Notes: generated from the letters alone by a model not told the origin. 64,000 nucleotides of DNA from CAIVND01 sp035532075 (GCA_035532075.1 DATKRV010000006.1:1-64000), one strand, 5' to 3'; positions 24,285-33,377 are shown, counted from the stretch's first letter. Translations and numbers: made by a program.

Positions 24285-24997
24285 GCGATCGGGGAGTTGG
24301 CGCTAGTCTCGCGAACGTGATCCCGATCGGAGATATCCACATCGCGCCATCGATGCTCTCGGCTGACTTTGGACACCTTGTCGAGGCGATCGATCTGATC
24401 TCCTCGGAGACCTCGTGGCTACACATCGACGTGATGGACGGACACTTCGTCCCCAATCTCACGATCGGCCCACCGGTCGTTGCCTCGCTCCGCCGGCAGT
24501 CCTCCCTGTTTTTCGACTGTCATCTGATGATGACCAACCCCGAACGCTATCTCGAGGCTTTCGCGCTCGCCGGGGCTGATCTGTGTTCTGTTCACGTCGA
24601 GATCGGCAATAGCGCGAAGCTCATCGACCAGATGCGCGAGCTTGGTCTCGCGGTGGGCCTGGTGCTCAATCCCGATACGCCATTCTCGGCCGCCGAACCA
24701 TTTCTTGACCGCATCGATCTTTTGTTGGTGATGAGCGTCTTTCCCGGTTTTGGCGGACAGTCGTTCATGCCCGAGGTACTCGACAAGATCGCTCAGGCAC
24801 GTGCCGCAGTCGACGCCGGTGCGAACCAGGTGGTGATCGAGGTCGATGGCGGCATCGACACCACCACCGCTCCGCTTGCTGCGATGGCCGGTGCGCAGGT
24901 CTTTGTCGCTGGAAACGCGGTCTTCGGTGCCGAGCACCCCCGGGCCGCGGTGGCCGCAATCCGCGCTGCGGTGACCGGTGCTCTCGCCAGTCGTTGA
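24281..24997 (+). CDS. rpe: Ribulose-phosphate 3-epimerase
   Basis: A 238-residue TIM barrel interconverting ribulose-5-phosphate and xylulose-5-phosphate. The motifs APSMLSADFGHL, HIDVMDGHFVPNLTIGPPVV, DCHLMMTNPERYLEAF, VMSVFPGFGGQSFMP and EVDGGID are all present, including metal-binding His/Asp residues. The GTG start overlaps the fmt stop by 4 bases. The first ~18 residues before IHIAPSML are an extension beyond the usual start. Confidence 0.95.
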   Translation: MSDRGVGASLANVIPIGDIHIAPSMLSADFGHLVEAIDLISSETSWLHIDVMDGHFVPNLTIGPPVVASLRRQSSLFFDCHLMMTNPERYLEAFALAGADLCSVHVEIGNSAKLIDQMRELGLAVGLVLNPDTPFSAAEPFLDRIDLLLVMSVFPGFGGQSFMPEVLDKIAQARAAVDAGANQVVIEVDGGIDTTTAPLAAMAGAQVFVAGNAVFGAEHPRAAVAAIRAAVTGALASR

Positions 24998-25071
24998 ATC
25001 TGGGGCACAATAGTGGGATCGTGTGGAGAGGTTCCCCACGTCATCGAACCCGGCAGGAGTCTCGTCCCGCG

Positions 25072-25947
25072 ATGCTGCGTCTCGTATTGCCTAAAGGATC
25101 TCTCGAGAGGCAGACCCTCGAGCTGTTCTCCTCCGCCGATCTTGCTGTAGGACGGAGCTCTGAGGTCGATTATCGCGCGACGATCGATGACCCGCGCATC
25201 GACGATGTGCGTATCCTCCGTCCCCAGGAGATTCCGCGCTATGTGGCAGATGGCCTGTTTGACATCGGCATCACCGGACGCGACTGGATCGAGGAGACCG
25301 GAGCAGAGGTAGTCTCGCTCGGTCAGCTGAGGTATTCGAAGGTGACGAACAATCCGATCCGAGTCGTGCTTGCAGTCGGCGGAGATTCGTCCGTCATGGC
25401 TCCCGAAGAGCTTTCCACCGGTGCACGGATCTCGACGGAGTACCCCAACCTCACCGACCGCTATCTGGCCGCGCACGGCATCGATGCTGAAATCTCGCTC
25501 TCATACGGCGCGACCGAGGCAAAGATCCCCGAGATCGCGGATGCGGTCGTCGAGATCACCGAGACCGGACGTGCCCTGCGTGCCGCCGGACTTCGCATCG
25601 TGGCGACGATCCTCGAGTCCTACACCGAACTGATCGCCAACCCGGCTGCCTTTGCCGATCCGAAGAAGTCCCACGCGATGGGACAGATCCTCACCCTCTT
25701 GCATGGCGCACTCGAGGCCCGGACGCGTGTGCTCGTCAAACTCAATGTCAGCGAGGAGGACCTCGAGCGTGTCATCGCAGTTCTGCCGTCGCTGAAGTCT
25801 CCGACCGTCTCGAAGCTGTTCGGCGATGGGGGATATGCACTCGAGTCGGTCGTCGAGAAATCCGCGATCAATGTGTTGATTCCGGAGCTGAAAGACCGCG
25901 GCGCGACGGACATCCTCGAGATTCCACTGTCAAAGATTGTCTCCTAG
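25072..25947 (+). CDS. hisG: ATP phosphoribosyltransferase, long form
   Basis: A 291-residue HisG catalysing the first step of histidine biosynthesis. It starts MLRLVLPKGSLERQTLELF; GLFDIGITGRDWIEE and SYGATEAKIPEIADAVVEI (PRPP-binding region) follow, and the last ~75 residues form the regulatory ACT-like domain of the long form (LVKLNVSEEDLERVIAVLPS), the site of histidine feedback in this family. The ATG at 25072 fits the family. No other his gene is in the window. It ends overlapping the next GTG by one base. Confidence 0.94.
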   Translation: MLRLVLPKGSLERQTLELFSSADLAVGRSSEVDYRATIDDPRIDDVRILRPQEIPRYVADGLFDIGITGRDWIEETGAEVVSLGQLRYSKVTNNPIRVVLAVGGDSSVMAPEELSTGARISTEYPNLTDRYLAAHGIDAEISLSYGATEAKIPEIADAVVEITETGRALRAAGLRIVATILESYTELIANPAAFADPKKSHAMGQILTLLHGALEARTRVLVKLNVSEEDLERVIAVLPSLKSPTVSKLFGDGGYALESVVEKSAINVLIPELKDRGATDILEIPLSKIVS

Positions 25948-26228
25948 TGCCGCCCCCCGTCGATCGACCGGAGCGACTCCTGCTCGGGCATGAGTATCTC
26001 GGTGCGGTAGCGGAGTTTGATGAATCGACCGGACTTGGCATCATCACCGTCGAGGACCCAGCTGGGCCAGGCGGTGCGCCGATACTCGGATTCCACTGCA
26101 CTCAGATCGCGGATGGCTCGCGCTCGATTGTCTCGGGAACCAAGGTGCGATTCAAGGTCTCTCCTTCGAACCTCGGCATTCTCGAGGCGCGCGAGATTCG
26201 GTCTCGCCCGGGTACCAGCCAGAGCTGA
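25947..26228 (+). CDS. Cold-shock-domain-like protein
   Basis: A 93-residue protein with a cold-shock-like OB fold: GAVAEFDESTGLGIITVED, then GFHCTQIADGSRSIVSGTKV and RFKVSPS. Instead of the classical RNP1 KGFGFI there is a GLGIITVE segment, and an FHCT..ADGSR block, a variant found next to hisG in other actinobacteria. It could bind RNA or single-stranded DNA. The GTG start shares a base with the hisG stop (TAGTG), suggesting co-translation. Confidence 0.7.
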   Translation: MPPPVDRPERLLLGHEYLGAVAEFDESTGLGIITVEDPAGPGGAPILGFHCTQIADGSRSIVSGTKVRFKVSPSNLGILEAREIRSRPGTSQS

Positions 26229-26313
26229 CAGGGGGAGCGCGTTGCGCGTCTCTCGGTGGTCATCGCGGACAGAACGGCCGCAACGCGTGACGCGTGACAC
26301 GCGACGCGCGCAC

Positions 26314-26784
26314 CTACGCTGGTTCGGAGGAGGTACTTGCCCCTGGTGTCGCGTGTTCTGGCGAGGCGTGTGCCGCGGAGATCTGGACGAAGGCGAGCCG
26401 GACCTGGGCGAGTCCCTCACTAAGCGTCGTCGCGCTCGGACCGATCCGCTCGCCGAGCCTCTCGACGATTGCCCCGAGGGCATCGATCGCGAGCCGCGCC
26501 GCCTCGAGGTGCGGTGGCTCCTGGCCAAGGTGAATCGCGGCGAGCTGGAAGAGGCCGTAGCAGTGGTTTGCAATCACATCGCCGACGGGCGCGTTGAGGA
26601 GCTCCTCCTCGAGACGCTCCATCTCTGCCCGGTATTCGGCCTCTTGCGCGGGATCGATCGTCCCCTCTGGTCGACCGCTCGGGCGCGTGCTTTCGCGGCT
26701 CGGGTCAGAACCCGCTGGGGGGTTGGGGCTGGGGCTGGCCGGGTTGACCGGACGCTCGCCGTCGGGTGTCCACAGACTGCTCAT
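26314..26784 (-). CDS. DUF1844-family protein
   Basis: A 156-residue protein with a Pro/Ser-rich disordered N-terminus and a helical C-terminal DUF1844 domain (NHCYGLFQLAAIHLG, EAARLAIDALGAIVERLG, LSEGLAQVRLAFVQI). The function of DUF1844 is unknown; it is frequently encoded divergently from infC in actinobacteria, as here. The start at 26784 (MSSLWTPDGERP) is preferred; an upstream ATG at 26829 would add 15 unlikely residues. Confidence 0.75.
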   Translation of the reverse strand: MSSLWTPDGERPVNPASPSPNPPAGSDPSRESTRPSGRPEGTIDPAQEAEYRAEMERLEEELLNAPVGDVIANHCYGLFQLAAIHLGQEPPHLEAARLAIDALGAIVERLGERIGPSATTLSEGLAQVRLAFVQISAAHASPEHATPGASTSSEPA

Positions 26785-26915
26785 GCCTGATAGCCTAGGT
26801 GAACAATTTATGGGAAAGCGGAGCTGCACGGATGTGCGACTCCCACCCGATCACCGGTCTTTCGTGTGTATCGGGTAGTCGGTTCGACCGGGTGGCATCG
26901 CGATCCTTTGCTCTC

Positions 26916-26937
26916 CCACGTCCTCGTCGGGACGTGG
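26916..26937 (+). promoter_or_regulatory. Leader hairpin upstream of infC
   Basis: ccacgtcc (26916-26923) and ggacgtgg (26930-26937) form a perfect 8-bp stem with a 6-base loop. It precedes a ribosome-binding site and a 10-codon leader frame. It may take part in feedback control of the infC-rpmI-rplT transcript. Confidence 0.4.
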
Positions 26938-26952
26938 CTGAATCGAGAGGAG

Positions 26953-26985
26953 TGATGCCAGATCACCACCAGCCCAAGCGCAACT
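26953..26985 (+). CDS. Possible leader peptide of infC
   Basis: A 10-codon frame (MPDHHQPKRN) that starts after the strong site gagaggagtg and stops 9 bases before the infC ATG. The infC start itself has no visible Shine-Dalgarno sequence. Ribosomes finishing the leader could reinitiate at infC. Whether the peptide matters is unknown. Confidence 0.4.
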
Positions 26986-26994
26986 GAGCCGCGG

Positions 26995-27696
26995 ATGAAT
27001 GAACGTATCCGCGCCCGTGAGGTTCGACTCGTCGATCCCGACGGGAATCAGCTCGGTATCAAGCTTCTTCCCGAGGCTCTGTCCATCGCCCGTGAGATGG
27101 ATCTTGATCTTGTTGAAGTTGCACCGCTCGCGAATCCGCCCGTCTGTCGCATCATGGACTATGGAAAGTTCAAATTTGATGAGGCACAGAGGCTTCGAGA
27201 GTCAAGGCGCAAGGGGGCAAGCGGCGGTATCAAGGAGATGAAATACCGGCCAAAGATCGGCAATGGTGACTTTGACACCAAGACCCGACAGGTCGGCAAG
27301 TTCCTCCAGGATGGCCACAAGGTGAAGATCACCATCATGTTCCGTGGCCGCGAGGTCTATCACCCAGAACTTGGTCGCAAGATCCTTGATCGCATCGCCG
27401 AAAAGGTCGAGGGCGCGGCCAAGATCGAGTCCGAGGCCCGTCTCGACGGGCGCAACATGGTGATGGTACTCGCGCCAGACCGCAGGAGTACGAAACAGCT
27501 GGCCCCGAAATCAGAGGCGCAGCGTGCCCAGGAGGCACAGAGACGGGCGCGCACCGTTGCACCGGTTTTGGCCGAGAGTGGCGAGACAGCCTCGGGACTG
27601 GTCGAAGAGACCATGGTGGTCCAGGCGACTGGTTCGGTTGACGAGATTGATCAAGGTACGACCCCTGCGAATGTCGCCGGGGAAGGGAAGGACTGA
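26995..27696 (+). CDS. infC: Translation initiation factor IF-3
   Basis: A 233-residue IF-3 that keeps ribosomal subunits apart and checks the start codon. The N-terminal domain reads RIRAREVRLVDPDGNQLGI and PPVCRIMDYGKFKFDEAQ; the C-terminal domain MKYRPKIGNGDFDTKTRQV and KVKITIMFRGREVYHPELG. The last ~55 residues are an Ala/Glu/Val-rich tail beyond the usual length (about 170-180), as in several actinobacteria. The ATG at 26995 begins directly at the conserved NERIR. Confidence 0.95.
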   Translation: MNERIRAREVRLVDPDGNQLGIKLLPEALSIAREMDLDLVEVAPLANPPVCRIMDYGKFKFDEAQRLRESRRKGASGGIKEMKYRPKIGNGDFDTKTRQVGKFLQDGHKVKITIMFRGREVYHPELGRKILDRIAEKVEGAAKIESEARLDGRNMVMVLAPDRRSTKQLAPKSEAQRAQEAQRRARTVAPVLAESGETASGLVEETMVVQATGSVDEIDQGTTPANVAGEGKD

Positions 27697-27697
27697 A

Positions 27698-27892
27698 ATG
27701 CCGAAGATGAAGACACACCGCGGCGCTGCCGCGAGATTCAAGCTCACGGGGACGGGCAGGCTCCGTCGCCGACAACAGAACCGCGGTCACCTGATGGAGC
27801 ACAAGAGTTCTGTGCGCGCACGTCGTCTTGGACGCGAGGTGGATGTCGCGAAGGTCGATGCGCCAAGGATTCGCCGACTGCTCGGCCTGTAG
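27698..27892 (+). CDS. rpmI: 50S ribosomal protein L35
   Basis: A 64-residue basic protein starting PKMKTHRGAAARFKLTGTG, the L35 signature, with HLMEHKSS and RRLGREVDV. It begins one base after the infC stop and is followed by rplT, the conserved infC-rpmI-rplT order. gggaagg lies 7 bases before the ATG. Confidence 0.95.
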   Translation: MPKMKTHRGAAARFKLTGTGRLRRRQQNRGHLMEHKSSVRARRLGREVDVAKVDAPRIRRLLGL

Positions 27893-27900
27893 TCCTTTTC

Positions 27901-27931
27901 GGAGAGTCGCGGTCCAGCCCTGACTCTCCGG
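27901..27931 (+). promoter_or_regulatory. Hairpin between rpmI and rplT
   Basis: cggagagtc (27901-27909) pairs perfectly with gactctccg (27923-27931) around a 13-base loop. In many bacteria L20 represses its own operon by binding leader RNA; this stem upstream of rplT is a candidate element, or may tune relative expression. Confidence 0.35.
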
Positions 27932-27986
27932 TGTTCGAAACACGATGGTCTGATGAAACACAATGTTGTGATGAAAGGAGCACCCC

Positions 27987-28361
27987 ATGGCGAGGGTCAA
28001 ACGCTCAGTCGCGAGCAAGAAGCACCGCCGGGTCGTACTTGAGCGCGCACAGGGCTACTACGGAAACAAGTCGCGTTCGTTCAGGTCCGCGAACGAGCAG
28101 GTCATGCACTCGCTGCAGTATGCATACCGCGATCGCCGCGCGCGCAAGGGCGATTTCCGCAGGCTGTGGATCCAGCGGATCAACGCCGCGGCGCGCATCG
28201 AGGGCGTCAGCTATTCGAGGTTCATCGCCGGGCTCCACGCGGCCGATGTGAACATCGACCGCAAGATCCTTGCCGACCTCGCAGTGCGCGACCCACAGGC
28301 CTTCGCGAAGCTCGTCGATGTCGCCAAAGAGGCGCTCGCAACCAAAGAGGCTGCCTCCTGA
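27987..28361 (+). CDS. rplT: 50S ribosomal protein L20
   Basis: A 124-residue L20, an early 50S assembly protein. ARVKRSVASKKHRRVVLERA, GYYGNKSRSFRSANEQVMHS and LWIQRINAAARIEGVSYSRF are diagnostic. atgaaaggagcacccc gives a good ribosome binding site. The C-terminus has a short Ala/Lys-rich extension (KEALATKEAAS). Confidence 0.95.
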   Translation: MARVKRSVASKKHRRVVLERAQGYYGNKSRSFRSANEQVMHSLQYAYRDRRARKGDFRRLWIQRINAAARIEGVSYSRFIAGLHAADVNIDRKILADLAVRDPQAFAKLVDVAKEALATKEAAS

Positions 28362-28393
28362 TCGAGGGCTCGCTCGGAGCGCGTCACCAACGC

Positions 28394-29185
28394 GTGACAC
28401 GACTTCGGCGACTCTCGTCGAAACGTAGCCAGCGCGACCAGGGTCGCGTGTTTGTCGCGGAGGGCGCGAAAGTTGTCGAGGCTGCACTTCACGCGGGAGC
28501 GGTGATCGAGGCGATTTACTGCGACCCGGGCTCGCCCGGTCTCGTCGCGCTCGAACCGCTGATCGAGTCGGCACGCGCACACGGTGTACGAATCTTTGGC
28601 CTCGAGGCCGGTGTGCTCGAACGGGTCTCGGACACGGTGACGCCACAGCCGATCCTCGCGGTGGTCAATTTCATCGACCGCCCGCTCGAGACGATCGTTC
28701 GCGGCGTCGTACTCGTCCTCGTCGATGTTCGAGATCCTGGAAATATCGGCTCGATCCTGCGCTCCGCGGATGCTGCGGGAGTCGACGCGGTGATTCTGTG
28801 TGATGGTTGCGGTGACCTGTACAATCCAAAGACCGTGCGTGCCAGCGCGGGATCGCTGTTTCACCTGCCGGTCGTACGCGGCGGCGACCCGGAGTCGGTG
28901 CTCGGCGCGCTTGAAGGGATCGGATTCGCGACCTGCGCGACGCTCGCACGAGAGGCCGAGGACTACGCCATCGCTGAGCTGTTGTCCCCACTCGCGCTTG
29001 TCTTTGGCAACGAGGCGAGGGGTCTCGATGCGAAAATTGCCAGTCGCTGCAGCCGCGCGGTCTCCGTTCCGATCGCGGGTGGCGCAGAGTCGCTCAATGT
29101 CGCGATGGCGGCGACGGTCATCGCCTTTGAACTTGCGCGTCGTCGCCGTCATGGTGGACGAGAAGCGCTTAGCATGAATGTGTGA
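28394..29185 (+). CDS. SpoU-family 23S rRNA/tRNA 2'-O-methyltransferase
   Basis: A ~263-residue TrmH/SpoU enzyme. The N-terminal substrate-binding domain includes RRLSSKRSQRDQGRVFVAEG. The knotted SAM domain has the three SpoU motifs: LVLVDVRDPGNIGSILRSAD, LVFGNEARGLD and SVPIAGGAESLNVAMAATV. The usual position after rplT and before pheS suggests a 23S rRNA methyltransferase, but the target nucleotide cannot be told. GTG at 28394 is the likely start. Confidence 0.85.
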   Translation: MTRLRRLSSKRSQRDQGRVFVAEGAKVVEAALHAGAVIEAIYCDPGSPGLVALEPLIESARAHGVRIFGLEAGVLERVSDTVTPQPILAVVNFIDRPLETIVRGVVLVLVDVRDPGNIGSILRSADAAGVDAVILCDGCGDLYNPKTVRASAGSLFHLPVVRGGDPESVLGALEGIGFATCATLAREAEDYAIAELLSPLALVFGNEARGLDAKIASRCSRAVSVPIAGGAESLNVAMAATVIAFELARRRRHGGREALSMNV

Positions 29186-30240
29186 GCGAGGCGAATGTGG
29201 AACCATCCGTGATCGACAGGGCGCGTGCATTTGTCATTTTGACGCTGCCCGAGATAGCAGCCAGCCCGAGCATCGCCGACCTCGATGAACTCGAGGCGCG
29301 CTCTGTTGGAAGGCGCGCTCCGTTTGTCGAATGGAAGCGCTCACTCGGCTCCCTCGCCCTCGAGCAGCGTCCGAGCGCGGGCCAGGCGCTGAACGAGGGC
29401 CTTTTCGAACTCGGCGAGGCGATTCGTCTGCGCCGCGAGGAGCTCAGCCGCATCGAACGCCTTCACGCGCTCGATGCTGACCGGCTCGATCTCGGTGAGG
29501 TGACTGCCAGATGGACTCCGGGACATCTGCATCTCGTCACCCAGGTACGCGAGGAGCTCGAGGAGGTCTTCCTCGGCATGGGCTACGAGATCGCCGAGGG
29601 TCCTGAGATCGAGACCGATTGGTACAACTTCAGTGCACTCAACATGCCCAAGCATCACAGCGCGCGTTCGATCCAGGACAGCTTCTATCTGCGGGTCGGC
29701 GATGGCGAATCATGGCTGTTGCGTTCGCAGACCTCGCCGGTGCAGATCCGTCTGCTCGAACGCGGCGTACTTCCGCTCTACGCGATCGCGCCTGGGCGCG
29801 TCTACCGTCGCGACACCGCGGACTCGCGCCACCTGCCGGTCTTTCACCAGATCGAGGGCATCGTCGTTGACAAAGGTGTGAATTTCGGCGATCTCAAGGG
29901 TACTATCGACACCTTCGTCGGGGCGATCTTCGGCGAGCAGGTCTCGGCACGTCTGCGACCGGCCTACTTTCCGTTCACCGAACCCTCCGCCGAGTTCGAG
30001 ATCACCTGCGCGATCTGTGCGGGCGAGGGGTGCCGGACCTGCTCGCAGACCGGGTGGATCGAACTTGGTGGCTGTGGGATGGTGCATCCGGCTGTCTTCG
30101 AGGCAACCGGGGTCGATCCGGAGGAGTACTCGGGATTCGCATTCGGATTTGGGATCGACCGCCTCGCGATTATGCGCCACGGAATCGAGGACATCCGCAG
30201 TTTCTTGGAGAACGATGTCCGGTTCCTCAGACAGTTTTAG
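29182..30240 (+). CDS. pheS: Phenylalanyl-tRNA synthetase alpha chain
   Basis: A 352-residue class II synthetase subunit. Residues 1-85 form the N-terminal coiled coil. Motif 2 is visible around PGRVYRRDTADSRHLPVFHQ, and motif 3 near GFAFGFGIDRLAIMRHGIED. The phenylalanine pocket region reads RPAYFPFTEPSAEFEI. The GTG start overlaps the methyltransferase stop by 4 bases. It is followed by pheT after 37 bases. Confidence 0.96.
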   Translation: MSEANVEPSVIDRARAFVILTLPEIAASPSIADLDELEARSVGRRAPFVEWKRSLGSLALEQRPSAGQALNEGLFELGEAIRLRREELSRIERLHALDADRLDLGEVTARWTPGHLHLVTQVREELEEVFLGMGYEIAEGPEIETDWYNFSALNMPKHHSARSIQDSFYLRVGDGESWLLRSQTSPVQIRLLERGVLPLYAIAPGRVYRRDTADSRHLPVFHQIEGIVVDKGVNFGDLKGTIDTFVGAIFGEQVSARLRPAYFPFTEPSAEFEITCAICAGEGCRTCSQTGWIELGGCGMVHPAVFEATGVDPEEYSGFAFGFGIDRLAIMRHGIEDIRSFLENDVRFLRQF

Positions 30241-30277
30241 TCAACGGTATTCCCATGCGCCTGGCAAAGGAGTCTGA

Positions 30278-32755
30278 GTGCGCGTCCCGCTGAGTTGGTT
30301 GAAAGAGTACGTGGATATCGACACCGATCCGGCGGATCGCGCCTCGGTTCGCAAGCTTGCGGGAGTACTCGATCGTCTCGGCCTCGTTGTCGAGGGGATC
30401 GAGCACGTCGGCGACGGACTCGAGGGCGTCGTCCTCGCGCGCGTCGTTGAGATCCAAAAGATCGAGGGTGCGGACAAGATCAGGCTCGCGGTGGTTGACG
30501 CCGGAGGAGGGGACCGCGTCGAGGTGGTCTGTGGCGCGTGGAACTACGGCATCGGCGACATTGTGCCCTTCGCCCCTGTCGGGGTGACCCTGCCGAACGA
30601 GATGGAGATCCGCTCGCGCAAGATGCGTGGCGTGACATCGAACGGAATGTTGTGCAGCCCAAGCGAGCTCGGACTTGCGGACGAACATGAGGGTCTCCTC
30701 GTCCTCGCGAGAACTGGCTCGGCCTTTGGCGATCTCCCCGCAAGGATCGAGCTCGGTGGTGAGATCGCCGACTTTCTCGGCATTGTCGTCGATGTGGTGT
30801 TCGATCTCTCGATCGAGCCCAACCGCCCCGACGCGCTCTCGATCGTCGGGGTCGCGCGTGATCTCGGTGCCGCGCTCGGATGTGGCTTTACGTCACCGGT
30901 ACCGAGCGTCATCGAAGAGGGAGGGCCGGTCGCGCGCCTCGCCTCGGTCACGGTGCTCTCCGACGACCTGTGCCCGCGCCTTGTCGCGCGCGTCATCTCT
31001 GGAGTCGCGCCGATTGACTCGCCAAGAGAGGTTGCCCGGCGTCTCTCGCTCGCCGGGATGCGACCGATCAACGCCGTCGTCGACGCCTCGAACTACGTGA
31101 TGCTCGAACTCGGCCAGCCGACCCATCCCTATGATCTCGACCAGCTTTCGGGCCGTGGTCTGCGGGTGCGGCGTGCGGCCAAAGGTGAACGGCTTGTCAC
31201 GCTCGACGGCATTGCGCGCACGTTCGGCGATACGGACTTCGACGATCTACTGATCTGTGATGCGAGCGATCGGCCGGTTGGTCTGGCGGGAGTCATGGGT
31301 GGCCGCTCGAGCGAGATCAGCGATGCGACGCGCGAGGTGCTGCTTGAGGTTGCCTCCTTCTCCCCGCTCGCGATCGGGCGCACCTCGGACGCCCAGGGAC
31401 TTCGCTCCGAGGCCTCGACGCGGTTCTGGCGTGGTATAGATGAAGAGGGTCTCGATCTCGCCGCAGATCGTTTCTGCGAACTTGTGCGCGAGGCGCACAT
31501 CGCCGCCGGAGTCGCGCCACCGGTGGTTGCGACCGGGCGACTCGAGAGCGCGCCGGCGCCAGATGAGCGACGGCGATTGCGATTGCGAGTGACGCGCGTC
31601 AATGACTATCTCGGAACGTCAATTGGGGTGGACAAGATGACGCAACTCCTTGCGCCGCTTGGGTTCAAGGTAACCGAGGTCGCTGGCGACCTTGAGGTCG
31701 AGATTCCCGGTTTTCGTCGCGATGTGACGCGTGAGGTCGACCTGATCGAGGAGGTGGCGCGACTCTTTGGCTATGACAACATTCCCGAGCGTTCGAGACG
31801 CTCCCCGTTCGTCGGTCGCAGGGGTCCGCTTCAAGAGCTGCGCCGCGCACTTCGCCGGCAGCTGACCGCGGCCGGTGCGCATGAGGCGTGGACGAGTTCG
31901 ATCGTCGACCCCGCGCTCGAGCGGATGATCGGGTCGAAGGTCGTTCATGTGGAGCTCTCCAATCCGATTGTCGCCAATGAGAGTGCGCTGCGCTCACATT
32001 TGCTCGCGGGACTCCTCGGCGCGATCAGGCAGAACGAGTCGCATCGCAACGCGCAGCTGCGACTGTTTGAGATCGGCAACGTCTTTTTCATGCCGGTCGC
32101 CGGTGAAGAGCGTCCGATCGAGAGAGAGCTCGTCGCGGTGATCTTTGCGATGGATGGAGATGACGCGACCACCTCATACGCGTGCTGGCGCGCACTTGTC
32201 GAGGGTCTCTCGCTCGAACCCGGTCAGTTCACGATCGAACAGGCCTCTCCTGGAGAGCGTCTCGAGGAGAACTGGCTGAGCATTGGAGCACATCCGACTC
32301 GATCCGCGCGCATCAGTGCTGCGGGCAATGCGTGCGCGATCGTCGGAGAGGTCGATCCGGCGACACAGGAGCAGTTCGGTCTCGCAAGACGTCGCCTCGG
32401 GTGGCTGGTCATCGATCTGGTGACGCTGGGTGAGAGTGTCCGTGTTCCGCTCCAGGCGGATCACGTCAGCCACTTTCCCTCGGCAGATGTCGATCTCGCC
32501 TTCGTCCTCCCGGACTCCGTGCGCGCCCTCGTGCTCGAGCAGGCGATCAGGGATGCAGGAGGTGATCTCGCGGAATCGGTAACGCTCGTCGACGTGTACC
32601 GCGGCCGGGGGGTCGAGAGCGGTTCTCGCAGTCTGAGCTATCGCATCCGCCTGTGTGCAAATGATCGCACGCTGGGTGAATCGGACATTGCCGAGGCACG
32701 CTCTGGCATCATCAACCGCGTCGAGGCGGCTCTGCCAGCAACGCTGCGCGCCTAG
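30278..32755 (+). CDS. pheT: Phenylalanyl-tRNA synthetase beta chain
   Basis: An 825-residue beta subunit. It contains the tRNA-binding EMAP-like domain (GVVLARVVEIQKIEGADKI), the B3/B4 editing domain (LSIEPNRPDALSIVGVARDL), the B5 domain (EIPGFRRDVTREVDLIEEVA, GYDNIPERSRRSPF), the catalytic-like core and a C-terminal ferredoxin-fold anticodon-binding domain (VSHFPSADVDLAFVLPDSV). The GTG at 30278 follows aaaggag. The start MRVPLSWLKEYVDI is the family standard. Confidence 0.96.
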   Translation: MRVPLSWLKEYVDIDTDPADRASVRKLAGVLDRLGLVVEGIEHVGDGLEGVVLARVVEIQKIEGADKIRLAVVDAGGGDRVEVVCGAWNYGIGDIVPFAPVGVTLPNEMEIRSRKMRGVTSNGMLCSPSELGLADEHEGLLVLARTGSAFGDLPARIELGGEIADFLGIVVDVVFDLSIEPNRPDALSIVGVARDLGAALGCGFTSPVPSVIEEGGPVARLASVTVLSDDLCPRLVARVISGVAPIDSPREVARRLSLAGMRPINAVVDASNYVMLELGQPTHPYDLDQLSGRGLRVRRAAKGERLVTLDGIARTFGDTDFDDLLICDASDRPVGLAGVMGGRSSEISDATREVLLEVASFSPLAIGRTSDAQGLRSEASTRFWRGIDEEGLDLAADRFCELVREAHIAAGVAPPVVATGRLESAPAPDERRRLRLRVTRVNDYLGTSIGVDKMTQLLAPLGFKVTEVAGDLEVEIPGFRRDVTREVDLIEEVARLFGYDNIPERSRRSPFVGRRGPLQELRRALRRQLTAAGAHEAWTSSIVDPALERMIGSKVVHVELSNPIVANESALRSHLLAGLLGAIRQNESHRNAQLRLFEIGNVFFMPVAGEERPIERELVAVIFAMDGDDATTSYACWRALVEGLSLEPGQFTIEQASPGERLEENWLSIGAHPTRSARISAAGNACAIVGEVDPATQEQFGLARRRLGWLVIDLVTLGESVRVPLQADHVSHFPSADVDLAFVLPDSVRALVLEQAIRDAGGDLAESVTLVDVYRGRGVESGSRSLSYRIRLCANDRTLGESDIAEARSGIINRVEAALPATLRA

Positions 32756-32767
32756 GGTTTCGCTGCA

Positions 32768-33373
32768 TTGCGACGTCTTGTCCTCGCATCCGGCTCTGCC
32801 TCTCGCCTCTCGATTCTTCGCACGGCGGGATTCGATCCTGAGGTGATTGTCGCCGATGTCAACGAGGATTGCGCAGAGACCGATGCCGGACGGATCGTTG
32901 ATCTTCTCGCGAGACGAAAGGCGGAATCGGTCGCAGCCTCGTGTGGCGACGCGTTGGTGATTGGCTGTGACTCGCTGCTTGAGATCGACAATGATGCACT
33001 TGGCAAACCGGATTCCATCCAAACCGCGCATCGCAACTGGCAGCGACTGCGCAATTCGCGCGCCACATTGGTGACCGGTCATTGTCTGATCGATACGCGC
33101 ACAGAAACGAGCGCGGACGAAGTTGTCAGGACCATCGTCACCTTTGGTTCACCGACTGAAGCTGAACTTGCAACCTATCTCGACACCGGAGAGTCGCTCA
33201 GGTGCGCAGGAGGATTTACCCTCGAGGGAATCGGAGCTGCTTTCATCGCGCGCGTCGACGGAGACGCACTCAACGTGATGGGATTTTCACCTCCGGCACT
33301 GCGTCGCCTGCTCCTCGCACTTGGCGTATCTCTTGAAGAGCTATGGCCACGAGGAGCTGCTTCACTACGATAG
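32768..33373 (+). CDS. maf: Maf-family nucleotide pyrophosphatase
   Basis: A 201-residue Maf protein starting LRRLVLASGSASRLSILRTA (TTG start). It has the conserved ARRKAESVA, the active-site CDSLLEIDNDALGKP and YLDTGESLRCAGGF, then FIARVDGDALNVMGF. Maf enzymes hydrolyse non-canonical or certain canonical NTPs (dTTP/UTP class when YLDTGE-like motifs are present) and affect septum formation. The two serines after GAGG-like positions vary from the consensus. It lies 12 bases after pheT. Confidence 0.9.
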   Translation: MRRLVLASGSASRLSILRTAGFDPEVIVADVNEDCAETDAGRIVDLLARRKAESVAASCGDALVIGCDSLLEIDNDALGKPDSIQTAHRNWQRLRNSRATLVTGHCLIDTRTETSADEVVRTIVTFGSPTEAELATYLDTGESLRCAGGFTLEGIGAAFIARVDGDALNVMGFSPPALRRLLLALGVSLEELWPRGAASLR

Positions 33374-33377
33374 GGAG

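Noticed and set aside
26239..26295. Inverted cgcgttgcg / cgcaacgcg after the cold-shock-like gene, considered as a terminator
   Set aside because: The loop is about 40 bases and no T-run follows; in GC-rich DNA such short repeats are expected by chance.
26017..26790. A 257-codon plus-strand frame opposite the DUF1844 gene
   Set aside because: The minus strand encodes the recognisable DUF1844 domain; the plus frame is Arg/Ala-rich shadow.
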